Assembly (NCBI GenBank): GCA_023439505.1
Contig: JAEXNR010000062.1
Location: 434,001-498,000, forward strand
DNA length: 64,000 nucleotides
Source of the DNA: Bacillota bacterium
GTDB lineage: Bacteria > Bacillota > Clostridia > Lachnospirales > Lachnospiraceae
Direction: 5' to 3'
Of the stretch, positions 7,613-16,117 are shown piece after piece; the stretch's first letter is position 1, and the number at the start of each line of letters is the position of its first letter. The notes under the pieces are model-generated. The model was not told the origin of the DNA, made no database searches, and was given only the letters and a program-made list of their open reading frames with translations. The position numbers and the translations under genes were made by a program.

Positions 7613-8452
7613 ATGTATAAAATAGTCAGTAAAAAAGTACTGAATCCAACCGTCACCTTGATGGAAATCGAGGCTCCTCTCATTGCGAGAAAAGCACAGC
7701 CGGGTCAATTCATTATTCTTCGGACAGATGAAAATGGAGAGAGAATGCCGCTAACCATCGCCGATTATAATCGATTGAAAGGGACTGTAACAATTATTTT
7801 CCAAATCGTAGGCGCTACCACTGAGATTTTAAATCATATGGAAGAAGGGGAATGTCTTCATGACTTTGTCGGACCGTTGGGTCGTGCCACAGAGACAGAG
7901 GGTAAGAAAAAGGTCGCAGTCGTCGGTGGAGGCGTGGGATGTGCCATTGCATATCCGGTGGTGAAAAAGTTCTTTGAACAGGGGGCGGTAGTTCATGCTA
8001 TTGTCGGATTTCGGAATAAGGACCTCGTCATCTTAGAAGATGAATTCAAGGCAAACAGCTCCAGATTAATACTGATGTCTGATGACGGCAGCTGTGGAGA
8101 AAAGGGTTTGGTAACAGACGCGCTCAGATCACTGATTGAAAGTGGAGAAGCGTATGATGAAGTCATAACCATCGGGCCTCTGATCATGATGAAGTTTGTA
8201 AGTAAGCTGACACAGGAATTTGGAATTAAGACCGTCGCAAGTATGAATCCAATTATGATTGACGGAACCGGGATGTGCGGCGGATGCCGTCTGAGTGTCG
8301 GAGGCAAGACCAGATTTGCCTGTGTGGACGGGCCGGAATTTGATGCGCATGAAATAGATTTTGATGAAGCCATTGCACGTTCTTCCATGTATCGTACCTT
8401 TGAACGAAAGGCACATGAGGAAGCCTGCAATCTAATGAAAGAAGTGAGGTAA
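7613..8452 (+). CDS. nfnA: NADH-dependent ferredoxin:NADP+ oxidoreductase, subunit A (NfnA)
   Basis: The 279-residue protein is a ferredoxin-NADP reductase-like FAD/NAD-binding subunit related to dihydroorotate dehydrogenase electron-transfer subunits. The FAD motif RMPLTIADYN lies near residue 46 and the NAD-binding VVGGGVGCAIAYPV near 104. A C-terminal [2Fe-2S] cysteine set is seen in MCGGCRLSVGGKTRFACVDGP. With NfnB it forms the electron-bifurcating transhydrogenase that couples NADH and reduced ferredoxin to NADP+ reduction. The ATG at 7613 has GGAGG 5 bp upstream. A GTG 12 bp earlier overlaps that site and is less likely. nfnB follows after 5 bp. Confidence 0.9.
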   Translation: MYKIVSKKVLNPTVTLMEIEAPLIARKAQPGQFIILRTDENGERMPLTIADYNRLKGTVTIIFQIVGATTEILNHMEEGECLHDFVGPLGRATETEGKKKVAVVGGGVGCAIAYPVVKKFFEQGAVVHAIVGFRNKDLVILEDEFKANSSRLILMSDDGSCGEKGLVTDALRSLIESGEAYDEVITIGPLIMMKFVSKLTQEFGIKTVASMNPIMIDGTGMCGGCRLSVGGKTRFACVDGPEFDAHEIDFDEAIARSSMYRTFERKAHEEACNLMKEVR

Positions 8453-8457
8453 ATATC

Positions 8458-9858
8458 ATGGCTGCAAATATGTCCTTAGTAAAAAATGAAATGCCTGCGC
8501 AGGATCCGCAGATACGTAACAAAAATTTTCAGGAGGTTGCTCTGGGCTATTCCCAAGAACAGGCAATTGATGAAGCAAAGCGCTGCCTGAACTGTAAAAA
8601 TAAACTCTGTATCACCGGATGTCCGGTTCAGATCGATATCCCGGCATTTATTCAGGAAGTGGCAGGAGGAGAGTTTGAAGCTGCATACCAGATCATTACA
8701 CAGGCCAGTTCCTTACCTGCAGTTTGCGGAAGAGTCTGTCCGCAGGAATCACAATGTGAATTAAAATGTGTCAGGGGAATAAAAGGAGAAGCGGTGGCCA
8801 TTGGAAGGCTGGAGCGTTTCGTGGCGGATTATCATAATGCATTCAGTAAGGAAGAACCGGCAAAACCGGTAACAAACAACCATAAAGTTGCGGTCATCGG
8901 ATCCGGTCCCTCCGGTCTGGCATGTGCAGGTGATCTGGCGAAAAAAGGATATCAGGTAACGATTTTTGAAGCACTTCATCTTGCAGGGGGTGTATTGGTA
9001 TACGGGATTCCGGAATTTCGATTACCCAAAGCCATTGTACAAAAAGAAATTAATGCCTTAAAGAAGCTGGGGGTTGATGTCCAGACCAACATGGTAATCG
9101 GAAAGACACTTTCGATTGATGAGCTCTTGGAGGAATACGGATTTGAAGCGGTGTTTATCGGTTCCGGTGCAGGACTTCCCAGATTTATGAACATTGAAGG
9201 CGAGAATTTAAAGGGTGTTTATTCCGCCAATGAATTCTTAACCAGAATTAATCTGATGAAAGCCTATCAGGACAATACGACAACGCCGATCCAAAAGGGC
9301 ATGAAGGTGGCAGTTGTGGGTGGTGGTAATGTGGCGATGGATGCTGCAAGATGTGCAAAGCGGCTGGGAGCACAGGTGTCAATTATCTACCGGAGAACCG
9401 AGAAGGAATTGCCGGCCAGACTGGAAGAAGTGGAACATGCGAAGGAAGAGGGAATTGAATTTCTGTTTCTGACGAATCCGCTTAAGATAACCTCTACACA
9501 GGACGGATGGGTTAAGCAGATTGTTTGTGAGGAGATGATGCTTGGCGCGCCGGATGAATCCGGCAGACAAACGCCGGTTCCCATTCAAAACAGTGAATTT
9601 AGCGTTGATGCTGATTGTGTCATTATGTCCATCGGTACCTCGCCTAATCCTTTGATTAAGGATACCACCAACGGACTGGATACCAAAAGGTGGGGTGGGA
9701 TTATTGCAGATGATACCACAGGATTAACCTCCAGACAGGGTGTTTATGCAGGAGGAGATGCAGTGACCGGTGCGGCCACCGTAATTCTGGCGATGGGTGC
9801 AGGAAAAAATGCAGCTGCTGCGATTGATGAATATATCGTGTCTGAGCATGGAAAATAG
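8458..9858 (+). CDS. nfnB: NADH-dependent ferredoxin:NADP+ oxidoreductase, subunit B (NfnB, glutamate-synthase-small-subunit-like)
   Basis: The 466-residue flavoprotein has an N-terminal two-[4Fe-4S] domain (CLNCKNKLCITGCPV and CGRVCPQESQCELKC). Two dinucleotide folds follow: FAD at GSGPSGLACAGDLAKKGY (about residue 146) and NADPH at VVGGGNVAMDAARCAKRLGA (about 284). Such proteins are often annotated as glutamate synthase small subunit, but no glutamate synthase large subunit is nearby and the adjacent NfnA partner argues for Nfn. In the cell it would exchange electrons between ferredoxin, NADH and NADPH beside the bifurcating hydrogenase encoded downstream. Confidence 0.9.
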   Translation: MAANMSLVKNEMPAQDPQIRNKNFQEVALGYSQEQAIDEAKRCLNCKNKLCITGCPVQIDIPAFIQEVAGGEFEAAYQIITQASSLPAVCGRVCPQESQCELKCVRGIKGEAVAIGRLERFVADYHNAFSKEEPAKPVTNNHKVAVIGSGPSGLACAGDLAKKGYQVTIFEALHLAGGVLVYGIPEFRLPKAIVQKEINALKKLGVDVQTNMVIGKTLSIDELLEEYGFEAVFIGSGAGLPRFMNIEGENLKGVYSANEFLTRINLMKAYQDNTTTPIQKGMKVAVVGGGNVAMDAARCAKRLGAQVSIIYRRTEKELPARLEEVEHAKEEGIEFLFLTNPLKITSTQDGWVKQIVCEEMMLGAPDESGRQTPVPIQNSEFSVDADCVIMSIGTSPNPLIKDTTNGLDTKRWGGIIADDTTGLTSRQGVYAGGDAVTGAATVILAMGAGKNAAAAIDEYIVSEHGK

Positions 9859-9891
9859 AAGCCGGAAGATGAGATGATCCCTCTGTTTCAG

Positions 9892-9943
9892 CAAGTTTGT
9901 GCCTGCGCTGCGTTCACAAACTTTGAGGTAGAAAAGCAGCGCA
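9892..9943 (+). ncRNA. Possible H-type pseudoknot immediately upstream of hydC
   Basis: AAGTTTGTG (9893-9901) pairs with CACAAACTT (9915-9923). The hairpin loop contains TGCGCTGC (9904-9911), which is perfectly complementary to GCAGCGCA (9936-9943), six bases before the hydC ribosome binding site GAGGAG. Two nested-crossing stems of 9 and 8 bp fit an H-type pseudoknot that could influence hydC translation or processing of the nfn-hyd mRNA. There is no T tract, so it is not a terminator. Confidence 0.5.
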
Positions 9944-9958
9944 GAAATGAGGAGAAAA

Positions 9959-10435
9959 ATGAACGAAACATTTGATTTTACTGTAGTTGACGGTATTATA
10001 GAAGAACTCGGATGCAGGCAGAGCGCAATTATTGCGATCCTGCAGGGGATTCAGGAACACTATCGTTATTTGCCGAGAGAGGTATTTCCTTATTTATCAG
10101 AGAAAATAGGAATCAGTGAAGCAAGAATTTATAGTACGGCAACCTTTTATGAGAACTTTTCTCTTGAGCCAAAGGGTAAATTTGTGATTAAAGTCTGTGA
10201 CGGTACTGCCTGTCATGTACGAAAATCCATACCGATTCTTGAGCGTCTCCGCAAAGAATTGGTTTTATCCGATAAGAAAGCTACTACGGATGATCTTAGT
10301 TTTACGGTGGAAACCGTATCCTGTCTTGGTGCCTGTGGTCTTGCGCCGGTCATTACCGTAAATGATAAAGTATATCCGGCTATGACACCGGAGAAGACCT
10401 CTGAACTTTTAAAAGAATTAAAGGAGGAACTGTGA
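9959..10435 (+). CDS. hydC: Electron-bifurcating [FeFe] hydrogenase, NuoE-like subunit (HydC)
   Basis: The 158-residue protein belongs to the 24-kDa thioredoxin-like [2Fe-2S] subunits of NADH dehydrogenases and trimeric hydrogenases. Ligand cysteines appear as CDGTACHVR (C-x4-C) and CLGACGLAP (C-x3-C). It passes electrons between NADH on HydB and the catalytic HydA. The ATG at 9959 follows GAGGAG. An in-frame ATG at 9947 overlaps that site. Its stop overlaps the hydB start (TGATG), indicating translational coupling. Confidence 0.92.
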   Translation: MNETFDFTVVDGIIEELGCRQSAIIAILQGIQEHYRYLPREVFPYLSEKIGISEARIYSTATFYENFSLEPKGKFVIKVCDGTACHVRKSIPILERLRKELVLSDKKATTDDLSFTVETVSCLGACGLAPVITVNDKVYPAMTPEKTSELLKELKEEL

Positions 10436-12303
10436 TGCTTAAGACAAGAGAAGATTTAATTCAGATACGTTCCCTCTATGCAAAATCCATCGAAGCGCAG
10501 ACAAAGAAGATGTTAGTTTGTGCGGGAACGGGATGTGTATCCAGCGGTGCACTGTTAATCTTTGACCGTTTGAATGAACTGATGAAAGAGCGTAACATTG
10601 CCTGTTCCGTAGAACTGGAAGAAGAGCCACAGGAAGAATCTGTCGGCATGAAGAAAAGCGGATGTCATGGCTTTTGCGAGATGGGACCCCTGATCCGAAT
10701 TGAGCCTCAGGGCTGGCTGTATACCAAGGTTACGTTACAAGACTGTGAGGAAATTGTTGATAAAACAATCGTCGCAGGAGAGCACATTGACCGGCTTGCT
10801 TATAAGAAGAACGAAATTTCTTATAAAAAACAGGATGACATTCCCTTCTATAAGAAACAGACCCGTACCGTTTTGGAACACTGCGGACAAATTGATGCAA
10901 CCTCCATTAAGGAATATTTCAGTATTGGAGGATACACGGCATTTGAAAAGGCATTATTTGATATGACCGGAGATGACATCATAAATGAGATTACAGAATC
11001 CGCCCTCAGAGGAAGAGGGGGCGGCGGTTTCCCTGCCGGTCGTAAGTGGTCCCAGGTAAAACGTCAAAAGGAAGCACAGAAATATGTGGTATGCAACGGT
11101 GATGAAGGAGATCCCGGTGCGTTCATGGACAGAAGTATTATGGAGGGAGATCCTCACAGAATGCTGGAAGGTATGATGATCGCAGGTCTTGCCTGTGGTG
11201 CATCTCAGGGATACATCTATGTGCGTGCCGAATATCCCATGGCTGTCAGCAGATTAAAAGCGGCCATTGAACAGGCGACGCAGCTTGGTTTGCTGGGTGA
11301 GAATATCTTAGGTACCGATTTTTCTTTTCAGCTTCATATCAACAGAGGAGCAGGAGCGTTTGTTTGCGGTGAAGGCAGTGCCCTGACAGCTTCCATTGAA
11401 GGAAAACGCGGAATGCCCAGAGTTAAGCCGCCAAGAACAGTAGAACAGGGATTGTTTGAAAAGCCTACCGTATTAAATAATGTGGAAACTTATGCCAATG
11501 TTCCGTTAATTATCACCAACGGAGCAGAATGGTATAAAAATATAGGACCTATGAAGAGTCCGGGAACAAAAGCATTCGCCTTAACCGGCAACATAGAGAA
11601 TACGGGTCTGATTGAAGTCCCCATGGGAACTACCCTTCGTGAAGTTATCTTCGATATCGGAGGAGGAATGAGAGACGGAAAGGAATTTAAGGCAGTTCAG
11701 ATTGGAGGTCCTTCCGGCGGATGCCTTACCAAAGAGCATCTGGACCTGGCGCTTGATTTTGACTCGCTGAAGAAGGCAGGTGCGATGATTGGTTCCGGCG
11801 GACTGGTTGTTATGGATGAGGACACCTGCATGGTAGAGGTTGCCCGCTTCTTTATGAATTTTACCCAGAATGAGTCCTGCGGTAAATGTGTACCCTGTCG
11901 TGAAGGAACCAAGAGAATGCTTGCCATTCTTGAAAGAATAGTGGAAGGCAAGGGAGAGGAAGGAGACATCGATCTGCTTCTGGAATTGGCTGATACCATA
12001 TCAAGCACCGCACTATGCGGTTTGGGCAAATCCGCACCCTTCCCGGTTGTCAGCACCATCAAGCATTTCCGTGAGGAGTATGAAGCTCATATCTTTGATA
12101 AAACCTGTCCTACAGGAAACTGCCAGAAACTCAAGAAGATTACCATTGATCCTGCTTTGTGTAAGGGATGCTCCAAATGTTCCAAGACTTGTCCGGTCAG
12201 TGCCATCTCAGGAAAAATTAAGGAGCCATTTGCAATTGATCAGACAAAATGTATCAAATGTGGTGCCTGCATCACATCCTGCCCGTTCCACGCAATCAGT
12301 TAA
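10435..12303 (+). CDS. hydB: Electron-bifurcating [FeFe] hydrogenase, NuoF-like NADH-binding flavoprotein (HydB)
   Basis: The 622-residue protein has three parts. An N-terminal thioredoxin-like [2Fe-2S] domain carries CAGTGCVSSG and GCHGFCEMGP. A NuoF core binds FMN and NADH (RGRGGGGFPAGRKW, NGDEGDPGAFMDRS) with the [4Fe-4S] motif ESCGKCVPCREGT. A C-terminal ferredoxin holds two [4Fe-4S] clusters (CKGCSKCSKTCP and CIKCGACITSCP). This is the typical HydB architecture of bifurcating hydrogenases that oxidise NADH and ferredoxin together to make H2, or the reverse. It is cotranscribed with hydC and hydA. Confidence 0.95.
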   Translation: MLKTREDLIQIRSLYAKSIEAQTKKMLVCAGTGCVSSGALLIFDRLNELMKERNIACSVELEEEPQEESVGMKKSGCHGFCEMGPLIRIEPQGWLYTKVTLQDCEEIVDKTIVAGEHIDRLAYKKNEISYKKQDDIPFYKKQTRTVLEHCGQIDATSIKEYFSIGGYTAFEKALFDMTGDDIINEITESALRGRGGGGFPAGRKWSQVKRQKEAQKYVVCNGDEGDPGAFMDRSIMEGDPHRMLEGMMIAGLACGASQGYIYVRAEYPMAVSRLKAAIEQATQLGLLGENILGTDFSFQLHINRGAGAFVCGEGSALTASIEGKRGMPRVKPPRTVEQGLFEKPTVLNNVETYANVPLIITNGAEWYKNIGPMKSPGTKAFALTGNIENTGLIEVPMGTTLREVIFDIGGGMRDGKEFKAVQIGGPSGGCLTKEHLDLALDFDSLKKAGAMIGSGGLVVMDEDTCMVEVARFFMNFTQNESCGKCVPCREGTKRMLAILERIVEGKGEEGDIDLLLELADTISSTALCGLGKSAPFPVVSTIKHFREEYEAHIFDKTCPTGNCQKLKKITIDPALCKGCSKCSKTCPVSAISGKIKEPFAIDQTKCIKCGACITSCPFHAIS

Positions 12304-12365
12304 CATAAAAGCATATTGTGCTAACGCCTGGATTTGCAGGCTTTCGCAAATTTGGAGGAAATTAT

Positions 12366-14063
12366 ATGGAAATGAAAGATATCATGACAATAGACGGAAT
12401 CGCGGTTGAGATTAACGGAGAAAAGAATCTCCTGGAACTGATCCGTAAGATCGGGATTAAGATGCCCACATTCTGTTATCATTCTGAATTATCAATCTAT
12501 GGCGCATGCCGTATGTGTGTGGTGGAAAACGAATGGGGAGGAATTGATGCCGCATGTTCCACGATACCAAAAGCAGGTATGAATATTAAGACCAACACAG
12601 AAAGACTGCGCAGATACCGTAAAAATATATTGGAACTTTTATTGGCCAACCACTGCCGTGACTGCACCACCTGCAGCAATAACGGCAAGTGTAAATTGCA
12701 GGATCTGGCGATGCGTTTTAATATAACGGGAGTACGTTTTCCCAACACCGCAGAACAACCAAAGATCGATGACTCCTCTGTCTGTATTACAAGAGATGCG
12801 AATAAATGTATCCTTTGCGGTGACTGTGTAAGAGTGTGCAATGAAATTCAGAATGTCGGGGCCATTGATTTTGCTCATCGTGGTTCCAAGATGACCATCA
12901 GTACCGCATTTGAAATACCAATTGCGGAATCAAACTGTGTAGGCTGCGGTCAGTGTGCTGCTGCCTGTCCGACAGGAGCAATTGTTGTTAAGAATCATAC
13001 CCATGAGGTATGGGAAGCACTGGATGATGCCAATACCAAGGTGACGGTACAGATTGCCCCCGCAGTTCGTGTGGGACTTGGCAAGAAGATGGGGATGCAG
13101 TCCGGCGAGAATGCCATGGGAATGATTGTTGCAACCCTTCGCAGAATGGGTTTTGATGAAGTATATGATACCAGCACCGGGGCAGACTTAACTGTTCTGG
13201 AAGAGACAAACGAGTTCTTAAAGCATCTGCAAAATAAGAAAGAGCTTCCTCTCTTTACCTCCTGCTGTCCGGCATGGGTACAGTACTGTGAGAAGAACTA
13301 CCCGGAATTATTACCCAATGTATCAACCTGCAGATCTCCGATGCAGATGCTGGCATCCATCGTGAAAGATCAGGCTGCATCATCCAGCCGCAGACATATT
13401 CATATTGCCGTTATGCCTTGTACAGCGAAAAAACATGAGGCAAAACGAGAGGAATTTATGGTGAATGGTCTGCCGAATGTGGATTATGTAATCACAACCC
13501 AGGAATTAATTCAAATGATTCGTGAGTCGGGAATCGAATTTGAGGAGATGGAGCCGGAGGCTGTGGATATGCCTTATGGAACCATGAGTGGTGCCGGTGT
13601 GATCTTTGGTGTTACCGGTGGTGTAACAGAAGCTGTTCTTCGAAGACTCTCCTCCGATAAATCCAGACAGTCCCTCAAAGCCATCGAATATCAGGGAGTC
13701 CGTGGGATGAAGGGCGTGAAGGAAACAAGGGTAATGTACGGTGACAAAGAAGTGAGAATTGCCGTAGTCAGCGGATTGAAAAATGCAAGCGATTTAATCG
13801 ATAGAATCAAGGCCGGAGAACATTTTGATTTCGTTGAGGTAATGGCATGTCCGGGCGGATGCGTATCCGGAGCCGGTCAGCCTTTTGCAGGACTGGAAGC
13901 GAGAGAGAACAGAGGCAAGGGATTATATGCTGCGGATAAGCTCTCCAATATCAAGTTCTCTGAAGAAAACCCGTTGATGATGACCTTATACCAGGGAATT
14001 TTAAAAGGCAGAGTACATGAGCTTTTACATGTGGATTATCTGCATGGAAAGGAGCATGAATAA
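12366..14063 (+). CDS. hydA: [FeFe] hydrogenase catalytic subunit (HydA)
   Basis: The 565-residue protein carries all H-cluster signatures: TSCCPAW (298-304), MPCTAKKHE (350-358) and EVMACPGGCVSGAGQP (491-506). Its N-terminal domains hold a [2Fe-2S] plant-type cluster (C37, C48, C51, C64), a His-Cys3 [4Fe-4S] cluster (H96, C100, C103, C109) and two further [4Fe-4S] clusters (CILCGDCVRVC, CVGCGQCAAACP). L1 reads CCPAW rather than the more familiar CCPGW, a common variant. The ATG at 12366 follows GGAGG at 7 bp. Context with HydB and HydC assigns it to the trimeric bifurcating type. Maturases HydE, HydF and HydG are not in the window. Confidence 0.95.
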   Translation: MEMKDIMTIDGIAVEINGEKNLLELIRKIGIKMPTFCYHSELSIYGACRMCVVENEWGGIDAACSTIPKAGMNIKTNTERLRRYRKNILELLLANHCRDCTTCSNNGKCKLQDLAMRFNITGVRFPNTAEQPKIDDSSVCITRDANKCILCGDCVRVCNEIQNVGAIDFAHRGSKMTISTAFEIPIAESNCVGCGQCAAACPTGAIVVKNHTHEVWEALDDANTKVTVQIAPAVRVGLGKKMGMQSGENAMGMIVATLRRMGFDEVYDTSTGADLTVLEETNEFLKHLQNKKELPLFTSCCPAWVQYCEKNYPELLPNVSTCRSPMQMLASIVKDQAASSSRRHIHIAVMPCTAKKHEAKREEFMVNGLPNVDYVITTQELIQMIRESGIEFEEMEPEAVDMPYGTMSGAGVIFGVTGGVTEAVLRRLSSDKSRQSLKAIEYQGVRGMKGVKETRVMYGDKEVRIAVVSGLKNASDLIDRIKAGEHFDFVEVMACPGGCVSGAGQPFAGLEARENRGKGLYAADKLSNIKFSEENPLMMTLYQGILKGRVHELLHVDYLHGKEHE

Positions 14064-14064
14064 T

Positions 14065-14328
14065 ATGATAATGGTAAATGTTTGTGTCGGTACATCCTGT
14101 CACCTGAATGGCTCCTATAATGTGGTTCAGACCTTTCAACAGCTGATTGAAGAATATAAGCTTCATGACAAGGTGGAGCTGGGAGCCAGTTTCTGCATGA
14201 AAGAATGTCAGAATAAAGGAGTATCCGTTTCGATCGAGAATGTAAAATATCAGGTGAAACCGGAAAGTGCAATAGCGTTTTTTATGGAGACAATTTTAAA
14301 GAAAGCCAGAGTAAATACAAACGTTTGA
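14065..14328 (+). CDS. Thioredoxin-like [2Fe-2S] ferredoxin
   Basis: The roughly 87-residue protein has the NuoE/Shethna-like cysteine pattern CVGTSC (C-x4-C) and CMKEC (C-x3-C), which would hold one [2Fe-2S] cluster. It starts within or immediately after the hydA stop, with the ribosome binding site AAAGGAG inside the end of hydA, so it is the last gene of the nfn-hyd operon. The start is ambiguous between ATGs at 14056, 14065 and 14071. It probably acts as an extra electron carrier for the hydrogenase, a role inferred only from position. Confidence 0.8.
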   Translation: MIMVNVCVGTSCHLNGSYNVVQTFQQLIEEYKLHDKVELGASFCMKECQNKGVSVSIENVKYQVKPESAIAFFMETILKKARVNTNV

Positions 14329-14392
14329 AATTCATCTTTGGAAAAAAGATAACAAAAATGAAACATGCGCCCCGCAGGGTGTAAAAAGATAA

Positions 14393-14428
14393 GAGGCAGG
14401 CTGTCGGTTGGAGACGCCTGCCTTTAAA
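14393..14428. terminator. Terminator between the nfn-hyd operon and convergent tetR
   Basis: GGCAGGC (14395-14401) pairs with GCCTGCC (14416-14422), with an inner GTC/GAC pair, and is followed by TTTAAAA. It lies between convergent transcription units and may serve both. Confidence 0.7.
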
Positions 14429-14448
14429 ACATTACCATATCGGTAAGG

Positions 14449-15036
14449 CTAAGAGATTTTAAACGAACGCATAAACAATTCCAAAAGTTCAATTCCATAA
14501 GAGGCGAGAGGGTAATTTCCTTCACAGATACACCAGTCATACAAAATAGAACGCTCCTGCATGGCATAGATTTTCATCGTTTCTCTGGAAGAACGGTCTG
14601 ACTTAATCTCATTGTTTCTTTGTCCTTCTTCAATCACCTGTTTGATTGCTTTATAATAATAACGGTTTTGATCCAGAAGATGCTTTTCTCCCTTCTTAAT
14701 TACCTGAGAAGAATACAGAAGGGCCAGAATGTCAACGGGTACATTGTCCTCGATGAATTTAAATAATTGCTTAGACATGAGAATCAGCTGATCAAAGCTG
14801 TTCATACCCTGAGGAAATGTGTCCATCATTCGTTTATATTCTTCATCGAACATATAGGAGAGGGAGCTTAGCAGCTCATCCTTGGCATTATAATAATAGT
14901 AAAAGACACCCTTTGAAATCTTGCATTCTTTTATTATCTGGTCTACGGTGGTATTCTCATAACCCTGTTCATAAAATAATTTCCAGGCGGTTTTAACGAT
15001 TTTATTCTTGGTTTCTTTATTTTTTTGTGCCGGCAT
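14449..15036 (-). CDS. TetR-family regulator of the proline reductase cluster (putative)
   Basis: The 195-residue protein has an N-terminal TetR helix-turn-helix (NKIVKTAWKLFYEQGYENTTVDQIIKECKISKGVFYYYYNAKDELL, about residues 11-55) and an all-helical effector domain. GAGAGG precedes the start. It is the last gene of the prdC-prdA-prdB operon. Two near-identical TAGAC-N4-GTCTA palindromes lie at the prdC and racemase promoters, typical in size and symmetry for TetR operators, so it is the best candidate for the repressor of both. This is unlike the sigma-54 activator PrdR known from other clostridia. Confidence 0.85.
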   Translation of the reverse strand: MPAQKNKETKNKIVKTAWKLFYEQGYENTTVDQIIKECKISKGVFYYYYNAKDELLSSLSYMFDEEYKRMMDTFPQGMNSFDQLILMSKQLFKFIEDNVPVDILALLYSSQVIKKGEKHLLDQNRYYYKAIKQVIEEGQRNNEIKSDRSSRETMKIYAMQERSILYDWCICEGNYPLASYGIELLELFMRSFKIS

Positions 15037-15091
15037 AGTAAAAACCTCTCATTATCATGGTACCTTGGGATAACCTCCATTATACGTCAAA

Positions 15092-15817
15092 TCATACATT
15101 ATGTCTATATTCATAAGGAAGAACTTTCATTTCGCTAAAGTGCGTCATTTCCAGAAGGCAGCCCAGGGTATCCTTTAAAATTGCGGTCTGCATCTCTTTG
15201 TTGTTTGGCTCTCCTGCATTTGAGCCAATGGGGACATGAGGGGCGCTGATACGGGGGGCACCCTGCTGTTTTGCGATTGGAGGAAGTGCGGCGATAATAA
15301 TAGTAGAAATACCGGCTGCTTCACAGGCGCGTTCCACAATCACAGCCGAACGATGACAGGTACCGCAGCCTCCGGTGCAAACCACAATATCAACCCCTTG
15401 CTCCTTGAGTCGTTTCGCAATTTGGGGTCCGGTCTCGTTTTGGAACTTATCTATATAACCGCCGCCTCCCATAAAGCCAAACATAATATCTGCCAGACTT
15501 CCGATAAAACCTTCTTCCACCAATTCGCGAAGTCTGTCGATGGGGAACATGGAGTTTACATCCTTGTTAATGTCAGAGTTATCAAAACCGCCGTGGGTAA
15601 CCATCAGTTCTGAGGAGGGGGTATCGGAAGGAATCTCGCGATAACTGTAATCTCCGGCGGTGTTAAAGGGAGGCTGGCTTTTTAAGTGAATTCCTCCGGC
15701 AGTAATAAAAGCTACTTTGCAGTCTTTCAGAGGCTTTGTCAGAGGTGTCCAGACGGGTGGCGGTGTAATTGGAACAAAGATTTCTGATTTTAAACCTTTT
15801 GCGGTAGTTAATGGCAT
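15092..15817 (-). CDS. prdB: D-proline reductase subunit PrdB, cysteine form
   Basis: The 241-residue protein matches the catalytic 26-kDa subunit of D-proline reductase, which reductively cleaves D-proline to 5-aminovalerate in Stickland fermentation. The signature CTGGCGTCHRSAV spans residues 147-159. In the characterised enzyme the first residue of the redox UxxC motif is selenocysteine at about position 152, encoded by TGA. Here the equivalent residue 151 is cysteine (codon TGC at 15367-15365, minus strand), giving Cys151-Gly-Thr-Cys154. The frame is intact at full length. AGGAGG precedes the start. The gene lies downstream of prdA and the small gene in one operon. A non-proline substrate cannot be excluded. 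Confidence 0.88.
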   Translation of the reverse strand: MPLTTAKGLKSEIFVPITPPPVWTPLTKPLKDCKVAFITAGGIHLKSQPPFNTAGDYSYREIPSDTPSSELMVTHGGFDNSDINKDVNSMFPIDRLRELVEEGFIGSLADIMFGFMGGGGYIDKFQNETGPQIAKRLKEQGVDIVVCTGGCGTCHRSAVIVERACEAAGISTIIIAALPPIAKQQGAPRISAPHVPIGSNAGEPNNKEMQTAILKDTLGCLLEMTHFSEMKVLPYEYRHNV

Positions 15818-15861
15818 GTTTAATTTCCTCCTGTTTTTTTAAATTGGATCAATGATCATGG

Positions 15862-16050
15862 CTACAAAACATTCATGTAGCTGAAATAAAAGGTAACGGT
15901 CTGTCCCGGGGCCAAAGGCTTCTCCGTAAATACCATTCGAAGAGGAACGGTGATTACCCCAAGACGTCCCTGAACGCTGACTTTGACAGCGGTTTCATTC
16001 ACCTGGATAATTGTGGCTTTTACCAAATTGGGTTGTAGATCGATATTCAT
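15862..16050 (-). CDS. Small conserved protein between prdA and prdB
   Basis: The 62-residue product, beginning MNIDLQPNLVKATI, is a beta-rich small protein without cysteines or membrane segments (VKVSVQGRLGVITVPLRMVF). A GGGAG site supports the ATG at 16050 rather than one 18 bp upstream. A small gene at this exact position between prdA and prdB is also known from other clostridial proline reductase operons. Its function is unknown; an assembly or maturation role for the pyruvoyl or redox subunit would fit the position. Confidence 0.7.
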   Translation of the reverse strand: MNIDLQPNLVKATIIQVNETAVKVSVQGRLGVITVPLRMVFTEKPLAPGQTVTFYFSYMNVL

Positions 16051-16117
16051 ATATTCACTCCCTGACATAACGCCGGTCCTGCGGTCGTTGAGAATTACGG
16101 TGAAAGAGTACGCCTAG

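Noticed and set aside
7993..8430. 145-codon frame antisense to nfnA
   Set aside because: Shadow of the clearly conserved NfnA frame, with no ribosome binding site or family resemblance.
7613..8452. Dihydroorotate dehydrogenase electron-transfer subunit (pyrK)
   Set aside because: No pyrimidine genes nearby; pairing with NfnB is diagnostic.
8458..9858. Glutamate synthase small subunit (gltD)
   Set aside because: No large subunit nearby, and the adjacent NfnA-type subunit and hydrogenase genes fit NfnB.
15360..15370. In-frame TGA selenocysteine codon and SECIS in prdB
   Set aside because: The codon is TGC on the coding strand and the frame is open without any recoding.
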